Shown here piece by piece: positions 26,524-35,810 of a DNA stretch of 64,000 nt (positions are counted from its first letter, which is position 1; each line of letters starts with the position of its first letter). The notes under the pieces were generated by a model. That model saw nothing but the letters and a program-made list of their open reading frames with translations, was not told the DNA's origin and made no database searches. The position numbers were made by a program, and so were the translations under genes. The stretch spans positions 35,085 through 99,084 of the forward strand of contig CAZJYX010000014.1 in the NCBI GenBank assembly GCA_964550375.1. Reading direction: 5' to 3'. The DNA comes from JAAYXS01 sp964550375 (GTDB taxonomy: Bacteria; Planctomycetota; Phycisphaerae; UBA1845; Fen-1342).

Positions 26524-28398
26524 ATGGGCAATGGCGATGCCGAGCTTCGCAGGATCGCCTGGGGTGAGGTCTTTCCTTTTGTGCGACTGTTTCATACGTT
26601 CCGGCTGGCGATTGTGCCCAGCCGGATGCTGCTGGCGCTGATCTGTGTGGCCGGCTGCTACATCGGCGGTCGCGTTCTGGACTCGATTTGGACCGCGGCG
26701 GGCTGCGGCGTGGCGCTGGACCCGGCCACCCGGCAATCCGAAATCGATGCATACGCGGTGGCTTCGGCCGGTGATTTCGACCGCTGGCAGCAGCGCACCG
26801 AGCGGGCCCGGCAGAAGCTGGAGCGGGTGGCACTGGTCAGGCTGGGGCGCGCCGAGGACGAAGGCAGCGCCGAACGGCAGCTCGCCACGCGGCCGGCCAA
26901 GGAACTGCTGGACCTGGACACACAGCGACGCCAAGCCGATCAGGCCGCGCAATTCGTGCAGGAACGGCTCAAACGCACGCTGGCGACCCTGGCGGATGAC
27001 CGCGATCTGCCGGCGGACGAACGGGCCGCGCGCCGCACGACGCTGGCGCAGTGCGCGGACTACCTGCTGCTGACGCTTGCGGGGCACGCGGTGGAACGCT
27101 TTGACCTGCCTGGGGACACCGTCTTCGCGTTCAATCAGCTTGCCCCGCCGGGCGCAGTTACCGACGAGCGGGAACGCGGTGATATGCTGCGGATCATCGA
27201 GTCACAGGCGGCGCTCAACAACCTGATGCAGAGCAACCCGCGCGGGCCTTTCATCACGCTCCTGGGCTTCGAATCGCGCTGCTTCGCGGCCGCCATTCAC
27301 GGGGTGTGCAGCTTCCGCTGGGGCTTCGGCGGCGGGGCGCTCGACAGTGAGCCGTCGCTGTTGGGCAGCATCTTGTCGGCCGGCCGCGGCATCGCCTGGT
27401 TCGTGACTCAGAGACCTTGGTACGCGGTCTTCTACGCGCTGCTGCACTTCGTGCTGTTCTCCTTCATCGGCGGGGCGGTTTGCCGCCACGCGGCCGTGCA
27501 GGTGACACGAGACGAGACGCTTTCGCTGGGCGCGGTGCTGGGCTTTGCCCGCCAGAAGTGCGGCGGCCTGCTGTTGGCGCCGGTCATTCCGGCGGCGTTC
27601 TTCCTGTTCGTGGCCGTGGCGTTGTGGTTGGGCGGGCTGGTGACGGCCATCCCGGCGGTTGGCGAACTGCTGGCGGGCGTGCTGTACGGGCTGGCGCTGC
27701 TGGGCGGTTTCGCACTGGCGATGATCCTGCTCGCGACGGTGCTGGGTTTGCACCTGATGTGGCCGGCAGTTGCAGTTGAGGGGTCGGACGCCTTCGAGGC
27801 CGTAACGCACGCGGCCGGCTACGTGGGACAGCGAACCTGGCACGCGGGCTTCTACTCGCTGCTGCTGCTGCTGTATGGCGGCGTGTCGTTCGTGATGGTC
27901 CGCCTGATCGGAATGCTGCTGCTCAAGCTGACGCACGTGTTCAGCGGCGCGGGCATGACCTGGTTCGGCAACATCAGCGGCTGGCGCACGCATTCCATAT
28001 CGAAGCTCGACGCCATGTGGAGCATGCCGGCCTGGAACGACCTGACCCTGCTGCCCGCGACCGGCACAACGCCCTTTTGGGGTACGTTCTTCAACGCGCC
28101 GCTGAGCTTCACCGAGACCATTGGCGCGTTTCTGATCGCGTGCTGGGTCTTCCTGGTCGTGGCGGCGGTCGGTGCCTTCGTCGTGAGCTTCTTCTTCTGC
28201 GGCAGCACGCAGATGTTCCTGCTGCTGCGCCGCGACGTCGACGCGGTTGATTACGACGAGATCTTCTACGAGGAAGAGGGCACCGAGCCGCACGAACCAG
28301 CGGCGGCTGGCGTGCCAACGGATGCCGCGACGGATGCGGAGCGGCCGGCGGACGAAGGCGGCGCAGCGCCAACCGATGACAGCAGCGCGCAGCCGTAG
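26524..28398 (+). CDS. Polytopic membrane protein with large soluble N-terminal insert and acidic tail
   Basis: 624 residues. The ATG at 26524 is preferred because GGAGG lies six bases upstream. After one TM helix (~18-40, MLLALICVAGCYIGGRVLD) comes a soluble, charged helical region to ~230 (QKLERVALVRLGRAEDEGS, RQADQAAQFVQERLKRTLAT). Five or six further TM helices follow, e.g. WYAVFYALLHFVLFSFIGG, LLLAPVIPAAFFLFVAVAL, AGFYSLLLLLYGGVSFVMV and FLIACWVFLVVAAVGAFVV. The C-terminus is a ~50-residue acidic, disordered tail. The family is not recognised. It has its own promoter and leads into the phosphatidyltransferase gene 9 bp downstream, suggesting a link to membrane lipid or envelope biogenesis. 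Confidence 0.7.
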   Translation: MGNGDAELRRIAWGEVFPFVRLFHTFRLAIVPSRMLLALICVAGCYIGGRVLDSIWTAAGCGVALDPATRQSEIDAYAVASAGDFDRWQQRTERARQKLERVALVRLGRAEDEGSAERQLATRPAKELLDLDTQRRQADQAAQFVQERLKRTLATLADDRDLPADERAARRTTLAQCADYLLLTLAGHAVERFDLPGDTVFAFNQLAPPGAVTDERERGDMLRIIESQAALNNLMQSNPRGPFITLLGFESRCFAAAIHGVCSFRWGFGGGALDSEPSLLGSILSAGRGIAWFVTQRPWYAVFYALLHFVLFSFIGGAVCRHAAVQVTRDETLSLGAVLGFARQKCGGLLLAPVIPAAFFLFVAVALWLGGLVTAIPAVGELLAGVLYGLALLGGFALAMILLATVLGLHLMWPAVAVEGSDAFEAVTHAAGYVGQRTWHAGFYSLLLLLYGGVSFVMVRLIGMLLLKLTHVFSGAGMTWFGNISGWRTHSISKLDAMWSMPAWNDLTLLPATGTTPFWGTFFNAPLSFTETIGAFLIACWVFLVVAAVGAFVVSFFFCGSTQMFLLLRRDVDAVDYDEIFYEEEGTEPHEPAAAGVPTDAATDAERPADEGGAAPTDDSSAQP

Positions 28399-28407
28399 CA
28401 GGCGCAC

Positions 28408-29340
28408 ATGGCCAAGCACGAGCGTGCCCGAGCGTTCGCAGCGCAGCCGGACCCGCCGGCCGCGAAGGACTTCGCCCGCCTGCGGGCCTCGGGCCAGGCG
28501 GCCGGAGTCAGCCGCGCTATCGGCGGTGGGTTCGTGGCGGCGCGGAACGCGCTGGCCGGCCGGCTCGTGCGGCTGGGCGTCGCGCCCAATCACCTGACGT
28601 TCTTCGGCTTCCTCATGACGGTCGGGGCCGGCTACTGCCTGGCGCGCGGCGCGTCGCAGCAGGTGCCGTACTTCGTCGGCGCGGCGGGCCCCATCGGCTG
28701 GTGGCCGCTGGCGGCCGCCGGCTTCCTGATTCTGGGCGGCGCATCCGACATGCTGGATGGGGCCGTGGCCCGGCTGGGGCGCCAGAATACGGCATTCGGG
28801 GCGATCTTTGATTCCGTGCTCGACCGCTGCAGCGACATGGCCATGTTCCTGGGCTGCGCGGCGCATTTCGCCTGGCACGGTAACCTCACCTACCAGACGC
28901 TGGCGGTCGTGGCCCTCGCGAACGCCATCATCATCAGCTACACCAAGGCCCGGGCGGAGAACCTGATTCCGGATTGCTCGCCGGGCTACTGGACGCGGCC
29001 GGAGCGCGTCGCGGCCATGCTGATCGGCTGTCTCGTCGGGCACGTGCCGGCGGTGCTGTGGCAACTGGCGATACTGTCGGCTCTGACGGCCTGGCGGCGG
29101 GTGTGGTTCACCTGGCGCGCCACGGCCGCACAGGCTGCCGGACGGCCGTTGCCGCCGACCGGGCCGGGGTCGGGGCGCTGGAGTCGGCTGCTGCTGTGGC
29201 GTTACCCGCGCGGCTCGATACCGTACGACCTCGTCACGGGCCTTAACATTGCCTACATTATCTTCGCCGCCCGGCTGTGGCCGCAGCTCCTGGCAACCGG
29301 CGATGCGGCCGATCCGCTGGGGCGCTGGCTGGGGCGCTGA
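28408..29340 (+). CDS. CDP-alcohol phosphatidyltransferase family enzyme
   Basis: 310 residues. The complete family signature DG-x2-AR-x8-G-x3-D-x3-D is present (DGAVAR, then G-AIF-D-SVL-D, residues ~116-139), with all the aspartates that bind the metal and the CDP-alcohol. Several hydrophobic helices surround it (PNHLTFFGFLMTVGAGYCLA, WWPLAAAGFLILGG). Members transfer a phospho-alcohol group to glycerol-3-phosphate, inositol-phosphate or diacylglycerol to make phospholipids (phosphatidylglycerolphosphate, phosphatidylinositol-phosphate and similar). The N-terminal ~50 residues are an extra charged segment and the acceptor cannot be told from sequence. It starts 9 bp after the 624-aa membrane-protein gene. 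Confidence 0.92.
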   Translation: MAKHERARAFAAQPDPPAAKDFARLRASGQAAGVSRAIGGGFVAARNALAGRLVRLGVAPNHLTFFGFLMTVGAGYCLARGASQQVPYFVGAAGPIGWWPLAAAGFLILGGASDMLDGAVARLGRQNTAFGAIFDSVLDRCSDMAMFLGCAAHFAWHGNLTYQTLAVVALANAIIISYTKARAENLIPDCSPGYWTRPERVAAMLIGCLVGHVPAVLWQLAILSALTAWRRVWFTWRATAAQAAGRPLPPTGPGSGRWSRLLLWRYPRGSIPYDLVTGLNIAYIIFAARLWPQLLATGDAADPLGRWLGR

Positions 29341-29455
29341 TTGGCGGCCGGGCGAAACCAGCCGTTGACCTGCGGCCGGACCGGCGGATAATCGTAGCTG
29401 GCAACTTCTGAAATCAGCCGGGCCGGGCTCCGACTGAAAGACTGGAGATTCGCAC

Positions 29456-30490
29456 ATGACACGTACATCTGCTTCTCGGTCGGCCGTGGCCATGTTCCTG
29501 CTCGCGTGTTTTGCCCTGGCACCCGCCGCCGCGCAAACGCCGACACCAGCGGCGGAGGCGCCGCCGGCCGAAGCCGCCGCGGCGCGCGAGCCGGTCCTGG
29601 CGCGCGTCATAGAGGTCACGGGCGACGCCGAGCGCGCGGCGCTGGGCGAGCAGGACTGGCAGCCGTGCCAGGTCGGCGACGAGTATCCGCAGGAAACCGT
29701 CATCCGCACCGGGGTACGCTCCTCCGTCAAGCTGCAGATCGGCGATGAGGAACCCTACACCGCCGTCGTGATCGACTCGGCCAGCAAGACGGTGCTCACC
29801 GAGGCCTTCAAGACCGCCGACACGAAGCGCGTGCGCATGGGGCTGGGCTATGGCCGCATCCGCGCCGGCGTCGCCGAAGGCGGGCTCAAGAGCGATTTCA
29901 CCGTGGACAGCCCGGTCGCCACGCTGTCGAAACGCGGCACGTGGAACTTCGGCATGTTCTACGAGCGGGGCACCGACCGTTTCGAGGTCTTCCTGCTGGA
30001 TCGCGGGCTGGTCGAGGCGCTGAACCAGATCACCGGCGAGCGGCGGCAGCTCCAGCCCGGACAGGCGGTCACACAAGTCATGCGCCGCTGGCTGGACGAG
30101 GCCCAGGTGCGCCGCAACGTCCCGATTCCGGATCTACTCGGCCAGGGGAAAATCGACGTGGCCTTCAACCGCTTGCGTAACGACGGCCTGGGCGTGATCG
30201 ACCCGGCCGGCAACCGCACGGCCCTGATCGATCTGTCGAACGACCTGGCGCGGCAGCAGTTCGCGGCCCAGGTGCTGCCCCTGGTGCCGGTGTCGCGGTT
30301 GCCGATCGAGAATCCCCTGCGGCCGGAGGGTTTCTTCGGCACCGGGCGCGGCGACGAGTTGATTCCGGTAATCCTGGATTCGCAGTCCGCGCTGGTCCAG
30401 CAGGGGCTGGCGCGTTCGGGAACCTACCAGTTCCGCCGGTCCGCGCTGGAGGACTGGTTGCAGAAACACAGTGCGCAGCGGCGACCCTAG
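29456..30490 (+). CDS. FecR-domain-like exported protein
   Basis: 344 residues starting at ATG 29456 with GGAG upstream. Residues 1-26 are a signal peptide (AVAMFLLACFALAPAAA-QT), followed by an Ala/Pro/Glu linker. Residues ~48-195 match the FecR-like pattern: ARVIEVTGDAERAA, EETVIRTGVRSSVKLQ-type strand pairs, MGLGYGRIRAGVAEGG and FTVDSPVATLSKRGT. FecR domains sense or bind carbohydrate or signals in the periplasm. The C-terminal ~140 residues are unassigned. It has no sigma factor neighbour, so a classical FecIR pair is unlikely. It sits 115 bp after the phosphatidyltransferase gene. Confidence 0.75.
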   Translation: MTRTSASRSAVAMFLLACFALAPAAAQTPTPAAEAPPAEAAAAREPVLARVIEVTGDAERAALGEQDWQPCQVGDEYPQETVIRTGVRSSVKLQIGDEEPYTAVVIDSASKTVLTEAFKTADTKRVRMGLGYGRIRAGVAEGGLKSDFTVDSPVATLSKRGTWNFGMFYERGTDRFEVFLLDRGLVEALNQITGERRQLQPGQAVTQVMRRWLDEAQVRRNVPIPDLLGQGKIDVAFNRLRNDGLGVIDPAGNRTALIDLSNDLARQQFAAQVLPLVPVSRLPIENPLRPEGFFGTGRGDELIPVILDSQSALVQQGLARSGTYQFRRSALEDWLQKHSAQRRP

Positions 30491-30528
30491 CCGCTCGCGG
30501 CGCCATGTGAGTAAACAAGGCCGCACAC

Positions 30529-31380
30529 TTGCCGCTTAAGTTCACCAAGATGCATGGGCTCGGGAACGACTACGTTCTCATGAGCCTGTTCGATCAACGC
30601 GTTCGCGCGCCCGCCGAACTGGCCCGCGCCTTGAGCGATCGGCACCGCGGCGTCGGGAGCGACGGGCTGATCCTGGTCGGCCCGCCGGAGAGCGATGACG
30701 CCGATGTGCGCATGCTCGTGTTCAACGCGGACGGATCGCGCGCCCAGATGTGCGGCAACGGCATCCGCTGCCTGGCCAAGTTGTGCCACGAGCACGGTCT
30801 GGCGCGGCAGAATCCCATGCGCATCGCCACGGATGCCGGCGTGCTCACCCTCGAGCTGACGTGCACGGCGGACGACCAGGTGGCGCTGGTGCGCGTGGAC
30901 ATGGGCGCGCCGGTGCTGGAGCCCTGGCGCATCCCCGTGGCGCTGGGCGGGCAGCGCGTCGTGGCCGCGCCGCTGCCGCTGCGGGCGCACGTGCTGTCGG
31001 TCACGTGCGTATCATTCGGGAATCCGCACGCCGTGTTCTTCACCGACGACGTCAGCAGTGAGCCGCTGGCCCAGTGGGGCCCCGAGATCGAGCGGCACCC
31101 GCTGTTTCCGGAGCGCATCAACGTGCACTTCGCGCAGGTGCTGGCGCCCGAGCGCGTCCGGATGATCACCTGGGAGCGCGGCACCGGCCTGACCCACGCC
31201 TGCGGCACCGGAGCCAGCGCCGTCTGCGTGGCCGGCGTTCTGAATCGGCTGACCGAGCGCGCTATTACGGCTGAACTGCCGGGCGGCGAGCTGTCGCTGG
31301 TCTGGGACGAGCCGAGCAACCACGTCTTCATGACCGGCCCGGCCACAGAAGTCTTCCAGGGCCAGTGGCCGGACGAGTAG
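30529..31380 (+). CDS. dapF: Diaminopimelate epimerase
   Basis: 283 residues. DapF converts LL- to meso-diaminopimelate for lysine and peptidoglycan synthesis in the cytoplasm. The two catalytic cysteines are present in their motifs: MCGNGIRC (~75) and THACGTGASAVC (~225). The N-terminus KFTKMHGLGNDYV is also typical. The start is a TTG at 30529, which places the conserved N-terminus directly after the initiator; the nearby ATG and GTG codons are out of frame or stopped. Length matches the family (270-285). It is 38 bp after the FecR-like gene and converges with the RND operon. Its presence shows DAP-type peptidoglycan or lysine synthesis. Confidence 0.97.
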   Translation: MPLKFTKMHGLGNDYVLMSLFDQRVRAPAELARALSDRHRGVGSDGLILVGPPESDDADVRMLVFNADGSRAQMCGNGIRCLAKLCHEHGLARQNPMRIATDAGVLTLELTCTADDQVALVRVDMGAPVLEPWRIPVALGGQRVVAAPLPLRAHVLSVTCVSFGNPHAVFFTDDVSSEPLAQWGPEIERHPLFPERINVHFAQVLAPERVRMITWERGTGLTHACGTGASAVCVAGVLNRLTERAITAELPGGELSLVWDEPSNHVFMTGPATEVFQGQWPDE

Positions 31381-31392
31381 CGGCGCCGCGCG

Positions 31393-34300
31393 TCAGTGCT
31401 CCAGTCTTGAAGCGTGCGTCGCGGCCGCGGGGGCTTGTTCCCCCTGGGTGGGGCCGGAGGCGACGCACGCGGCGCCCAGCCGTTTGAAGTCCTCCAGGAT
31501 CATGTACAGGCACGGCGCCAGCAACAACGTAATGGCCGTCGCGAACAGGATGCCGTAGCCCAGCGACACCGCCATCGGGATCATGAAACGGGCCTGCCGG
31601 GAGGTCTCGAAGATCATCGGCGCCAGGCCGCCGAACGTCGTGAGCGTTGTCAGCAGCACCGGGCGGAAGCGCCGAATGCCGGCGCGCAGAATGGCGTCAT
31701 GGGCGTTGGCGCCTTCGGCGCGCAGGCGGTTCGCATACTCGATCAGCACCAGCGTCCCGTTAACGACGACGCCGGAAAGTGCGATGATTCCCATCATGCT
31801 CACGATGCTCAGGCTGTAGCCCATCAGCCAGTGGCCGAGCACGGCGCCGACGATGCCGAACGGTATGCTGACCATCACGATCAGCGGCTGGACGTAGCTG
31901 CGAAACGGAATCCCCAGCAGGACGTAGATCAGCAGCAGCGCCGCCAGGAAGCCGCTGCGCAGGCTGGCCATGCTCTTGCGCATGTCTTCCTGCCGGCCCT
32001 GGAAGCTGTAACTGAGGCCGGGATAGTCGCGCAGTAGATCGGGCAGGACCGTGGCCTGCACGGCGGCCAACACGCGGTTGGTCTCATCCTGCGGCACGAT
32101 GTCGGCGGTTACGCTGATGGTGCGGCGGCCGTCGCGCCGGTCAATGGTGGTGTAAGCGCGGCCGCGCTCCACACGCGTCGCGTCGCCCAGGGGCAGCTCG
32201 ACTCCGGCGGGGGTTTGCACGATAAACGACTCAACGTCGTGCTCGCTGATGCGCTGGGATTCGGGGAAGCGCACCATCACCTTGACTTCGTTGCGCCCGC
32301 GCTGTTGCCGGAACGCTTCCGCGCCGTAGAAGGCGGCGCGCAACTGGCGGGCCACATCGTTGGCGGTCAGGCCCAGGCTGCGGCCGGCGGGCAACATCTG
32401 GAAGTCCAGTTGCTGCTTGCCCGGCGTGAAGCCGTCGTCGATGTCGGCCACGTTGCCGAACTGCGACAGCGCTGCGGCCAGCTCGGTGCCGGCGCGGTCC
32501 AGGACGGCGATATCACGATGAGCCAGTTCGATGGTCAGAGCCTTGCCCGAGCCCGGGCCGCGCCGGTCCGCCTGGAACCGCAGCGACTCCAGCCCCTCGA
32601 TGCTGCTCATGCGTTCGCGCCACAACTCGGCCGCGCGGGCGGTGCTGATCGGACGCACAGCGGGCGCAGTGAGGAAGCCGGTGATCATGATCTCGTTATC
32701 TTCAATGCGCGCGAGCACGCCCTTGAGTAGCTGCGCGCCGCCATGTTCGACAACCACCCGGTCCAGGGCGTGCAACAGCTCGTCGCGCACCGCCACCAGG
32801 CGCGCCAGGGGCGTGCCGTACGGCAGCACCACCGTGGCGTCAACCTCGTCGCCCTCCACCGTCGGCATCAGCACCAAGCCCATGCGTCCGCTGGCCACGT
32901 AGCCGCCCACCAACAGCAATACGGCCAGCGCCACGGAGACGGTCAGGTAGCGCAGGCGCAGGGCGCCGTCCAGCAAAGGCCCGAACCACCCCTCGATCAG
33001 GCGCGCGATCGCCTGACTGAGCCGGTCGTGCAAGCGGTGAATCGCCTGGCCCAGGCGCGTGCCGCCTTCCCGCTTGGAGTGCGCCAGGTGCGTCGGCAGC
33101 ACGAAGAGCGATTCGAGCAGGGAAATCAGGAAGACGGAACAGACCACCAGCGGGATGACCGCCCAGATCTTGCCCATGAAGCCGGGGATGAACGCCAGCG
33201 GCGAGAAGGCGGCGATATTTGTCAGAATGCTGAAGGTAACCGGCGTCGCCATGTCGCGCGCCCCGCGGATCGCGGCGGTGGTGAGATTCAAGCCCTGCTG
33301 GCGATACTCGAAGACGTTCTCACCCACCACGATCGCATCATCAACGACGATGCCCAGCGCGATGATGAAGGCGAACAACGAAATCATGTTGATCGTAACG
33401 TCCAGGCCGGGCATGAACAGCAGCCCGCCCAGGAATGAGATCGGAATGCCCATCGTGACCCAGAAGGCCAGCTTGTGCTCCAGGAAGACCGTCAGGATCA
33501 CTAGCACGAGCATCAGCCCGATGAACCCGTTCTTGAGCAGCAGCTCCAGCCGCTGACGGTAGATATCCGACCGGTCGTGGACAATGTCGATGTGCACGCC
33601 GGGCGGCAACTGGGCGCTGACGTCGCGGAGTTTGGCCCGCACGGCGTCGGCAACGCCGATCGGCGTCTGGTCCCCCACCCGATATACGACAAGCGACACC
33701 GCGGGTTTGCCGTTGTACGTAATGAACTGGTAGGTATCCTCGAACGTATCCGACACGCGGCCAAGGTCGCGTACGCGCAACTCGGTGCCGTCGACCGAGG
33801 CCACAATCGCTATCTCACCAAACTGGCGGGCCCAGTCACGGCGCTCCGTCATGCGCAGCAGGACTTCGCCGCCCGAGGTCTTGACGCTGCCGGCCGGCGT
33901 CTCAACGGCGGCGCGGCGGACCACGTCGGCGATCTGCTCCAGCGTCAGGCCGTAGGCCCGCAGACTCTCCTGCGGCACCTCGATGCTGACCTCGAAGTTC
34001 CTCTCCGGCCCCAGGTCAACCTGCGTTATCTCGGGCGCCAGCAGAAGCCGGTCGCGCACCTGCTCGGCCAGCTCACGCAGTACAAGCTCGTCCAAATCGC
34101 CGTAGATCGCCAGGTCCACCACCTGCCGTCGCATTGTGGCCAGGACGACCTGCGGCTCTTCGGCGTCCACGGGGAACGTGGTGACGCGTTCGACTTCCTG
34201 CTGAACCTCCTGATAGACCCGCTGCCGATCGGTGCCCTCCTCCAGCTCCACCGAGACGATACCGACGCCTTCGCGCGCGACGGCGGTGACTTGCTCCACG

Positions 34301-34557
34301 CCGGTGATCCCGCGCACCGCCTCTTCGATCGCCAGGATGATGCCCTGCTCAACCTCCTCCGGACTGGCCCCCGGGTACGGCACGGTGACCGTCACGAAGT
34401 CCAGGTCGAACTCCGGAAAGACCTCCTGCTTGATGCGCAAGGCCGTGAAGAAGCCGCCGATCAACAGAAACAGCATCAGCAGGTTGGGGGCGACCGAATG
34501 CCGCACCATCCAGGCAATCGGGCCGCGCTCCACTGACGGGTCGGGTTGGAGGCTCAT
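31393..34557 (-). CDS. RND-family efflux pump inner-membrane subunit
   Basis: 1054 residues, the usual length of HAE1/AcrB-type proteins. Features are the N-terminal TM1 after SVAPNLLMLFLLIGGFFTAL, the porter domain (DFVTVTVPYPGASPEEVEQG), the TM4 proton-relay aspartates in GIVVDDAIVVGENVFEYR, and the duplicated second half starting near residue 530 (RYLTVSVALAVLLLVGGYVA). It pumps drugs or lipophilic compounds from the periplasm/inner membrane, driven by protons, with the adaptor encoded just upstream. No outer-membrane TolC-type gene is nearby, so one must be encoded elsewhere. Start and the adaptor stop overlap by 4 bp (ATGA). Confidence 0.96.
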   Translation of the reverse strand: MSLQPDPSVERGPIAWMVRHSVAPNLLMLFLLIGGFFTALRIKQEVFPEFDLDFVTVTVPYPGASPEEVEQGIILAIEEAVRGITGVEQVTAVAREGVGIVSVELEEGTDRQRVYQEVQQEVERVTTFPVDAEEPQVVLATMRRQVVDLAIYGDLDELVLRELAEQVRDRLLLAPEITQVDLGPERNFEVSIEVPQESLRAYGLTLEQIADVVRRAAVETPAGSVKTSGGEVLLRMTERRDWARQFGEIAIVASVDGTELRVRDLGRVSDTFEDTYQFITYNGKPAVSLVVYRVGDQTPIGVADAVRAKLRDVSAQLPPGVHIDIVHDRSDIYRQRLELLLKNGFIGLMLVLVILTVFLEHKLAFWVTMGIPISFLGGLLFMPGLDVTINMISLFAFIIALGIVVDDAIVVGENVFEYRQQGLNLTTAAIRGARDMATPVTFSILTNIAAFSPLAFIPGFMGKIWAVIPLVVCSVFLISLLESLFVLPTHLAHSKREGGTRLGQAIHRLHDRLSQAIARLIEGWFGPLLDGALRLRYLTVSVALAVLLLVGGYVASGRMGLVLMPTVEGDEVDATVVLPYGTPLARLVAVRDELLHALDRVVVEHGGAQLLKGVLARIEDNEIMITGFLTAPAVRPISTARAAELWRERMSSIEGLESLRFQADRRGPGSGKALTIELAHRDIAVLDRAGTELAAALSQFGNVADIDDGFTPGKQQLDFQMLPAGRSLGLTANDVARQLRAAFYGAEAFRQQRGRNEVKVMVRFPESQRISEHDVESFIVQTPAGVELPLGDATRVERGRAYTTIDRRDGRRTISVTADIVPQDETNRVLAAVQATVLPDLLRDYPGLSYSFQGRQEDMRKSMASLRSGFLAALLLIYVLLGIPFRSYVQPLIVMVSIPFGIVGAVLGHWLMGYSLSIVSMMGIIALSGVVVNGTLVLIEYANRLRAEGANAHDAILRAGIRRFRPVLLTTLTTFGGLAPMIFETSRQARFMIPMAVSLGYGILFATAITLLLAPCLYMILEDFKRLGAACVASGPTQGEQAPAAATHASRLEH

Positions 34558-35810
34558 CGCGTGCTGCCCTCACGCCCCGTCAGCTCGGCCGGCGCCGCCA
34601 GTCCCGCGACCTCGGAATCGCCATCCGTCAGCCGCAACGCCATGCCCGCAACGGGCGACGACAGGTCCGACGTCACCAGGCGCTCGCCCGCTTCCAGGCC
34701 GGCGCTCACCAAGACGTGGTCGCGGCCGCGGAAGACAACATCGACCGCTCGAATGTCCAGCCCGCCCTGCGGACTGACAATCCAGGCCGTGTCACCATCG
34801 CGCACCTCTTCACGACTAATGGTGAAGACGTTGTGTAGCTCGCGGCCGGCAATCGCCACTTCCACATACGACCCCAGGAGCAGCGGCGCATGTTCATCAT
34901 CAACCCGACCGTCACCAAGGGGATTCGGGACCGACACCAGCAGCCGGGCCATGCGGCCCTGCGGCTCGAGGTCGCCCAGCAGTCGCACGACCTCCCCGCT
35001 CCACTCCGAGCCGACCCCCGAACCCAGACGCCGCATGACCCGCGCCGTTGAGCCCGGCCCGTCCTCCGCGGGAAGACGGATCCACCGCAACTGCTCGACC
35101 GGCACGGCCACGCGCACCCAGTACTCATCCGTGCCCACCAGCGTGGCAAGCTGTGTTTGCGCCGTCACGAACGCGCCCACATCGACGTTCTCGTCCACCA
35201 CCACGCATGAGAACGGCGCCGTAAGCGTGGTGCGCGCCAGGTCCAGCTTGGCCCGCTCCAAAGCGGCGCGGTTCGCCGCCACGTCGCTCGTCGCCGCCGC
35301 CAGCGCCGTCCGCGCGTCGTTCAGCTCCTTGACGTTCGTGGCCTGGTGGACCTGTAGCCCTTCAACGCGTTCCAGTTCCCACTCGGCCGAGCGCAGTTGC
35401 ACTTCGGCGCGCTCCAGAGCGGCCTCGGCCTGCCGCACGGCAATCTCGTAGTCCGCCGGGTCAATGACGACAATCCGCTCGCCGGCCTGGATGCGGCCGC
35501 CCGGCACCAGGGCCGCGTGCCGTTCCAGAACAACGCCGCTGACCTGCGGCTGCAAGACGACCCGCTGAGCCGCAATCGCGGTGCCCAGGGCTTCAACCAC
35601 GGCGCGGGCCGTGCCCGGTGCCACGAGCCTGGTCTGCACCGGCGTGGCGACCGGCGGCGCCGGCCGCTGCCGTACCTGTGGGGCCGTCCGGATGAGCTCG
35701 TAAGCTCCCAGCGCGCCGCCCGCGACCACCAGGACGGGCAGAATGCCGTAGAGGACCACGGAAAACGCGCGGGCAAGAATGCCGCGCGGCGAACGGCTAA
35801 CTGTACTCAT
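34554..35810 (-). CDS. Efflux RND periplasmic adaptor (membrane fusion protein)
   Basis: 418 residues. One N-terminal anchor helix (FSVVLYGILPVLVVAGGALG, ~15-35) precedes a split lipoyl domain (VVLQPQVSGVVLERHAALVPGGRIQAGERIV ... APFSCVVVDENVDVGAFV) and a central coiled-coil hairpin (ALERAEVQLRSAEWELERVE). Beta-barrel and membrane-proximal parts follow. It bridges the RND pump and an outer-membrane channel. The ATG overlaps the regulator stop by 4 bp and its own stop overlaps the pump start by 4 bp, so the three genes form a tightly coupled operon. Confidence 0.95.
   Translation of the reverse strand: MSTVSRSPRGILARAFSVVLYGILPVLVVAGGALGAYELIRTAPQVRQRPAPPVATPVQTRLVAPGTARAVVEALGTAIAAQRVVLQPQVSGVVLERHAALVPGGRIQAGERIVVIDPADYEIAVRQAEAALERAEVQLRSAEWELERVEGLQVHQATNVKELNDARTALAAATSDVAANRAALERAKLDLARTTLTAPFSCVVVDENVDVGAFVTAQTQLATLVGTDEYWVRVAVPVEQLRWIRLPAEDGPGSTARVMRRLGSGVGSEWSGEVVRLLGDLEPQGRMARLLVSVPNPLGDGRVDDEHAPLLLGSYVEVAIAGRELHNVFTISREEVRDGDTAWIVSPQGGLDIRAVDVVFRGRDHVLVSAGLEAGERLVTSDLSSPVAGMALRLTDGDSEVAGLAAPAELTGREGSTR

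Noticed and set aside
27202..29730. 842-residue minus-strand frame opposite the membrane-protein and phosphatidyltransferase genes
   Set aside because: It spans two well-supported plus-strand genes and has shadow-like composition without any recognisable domain.
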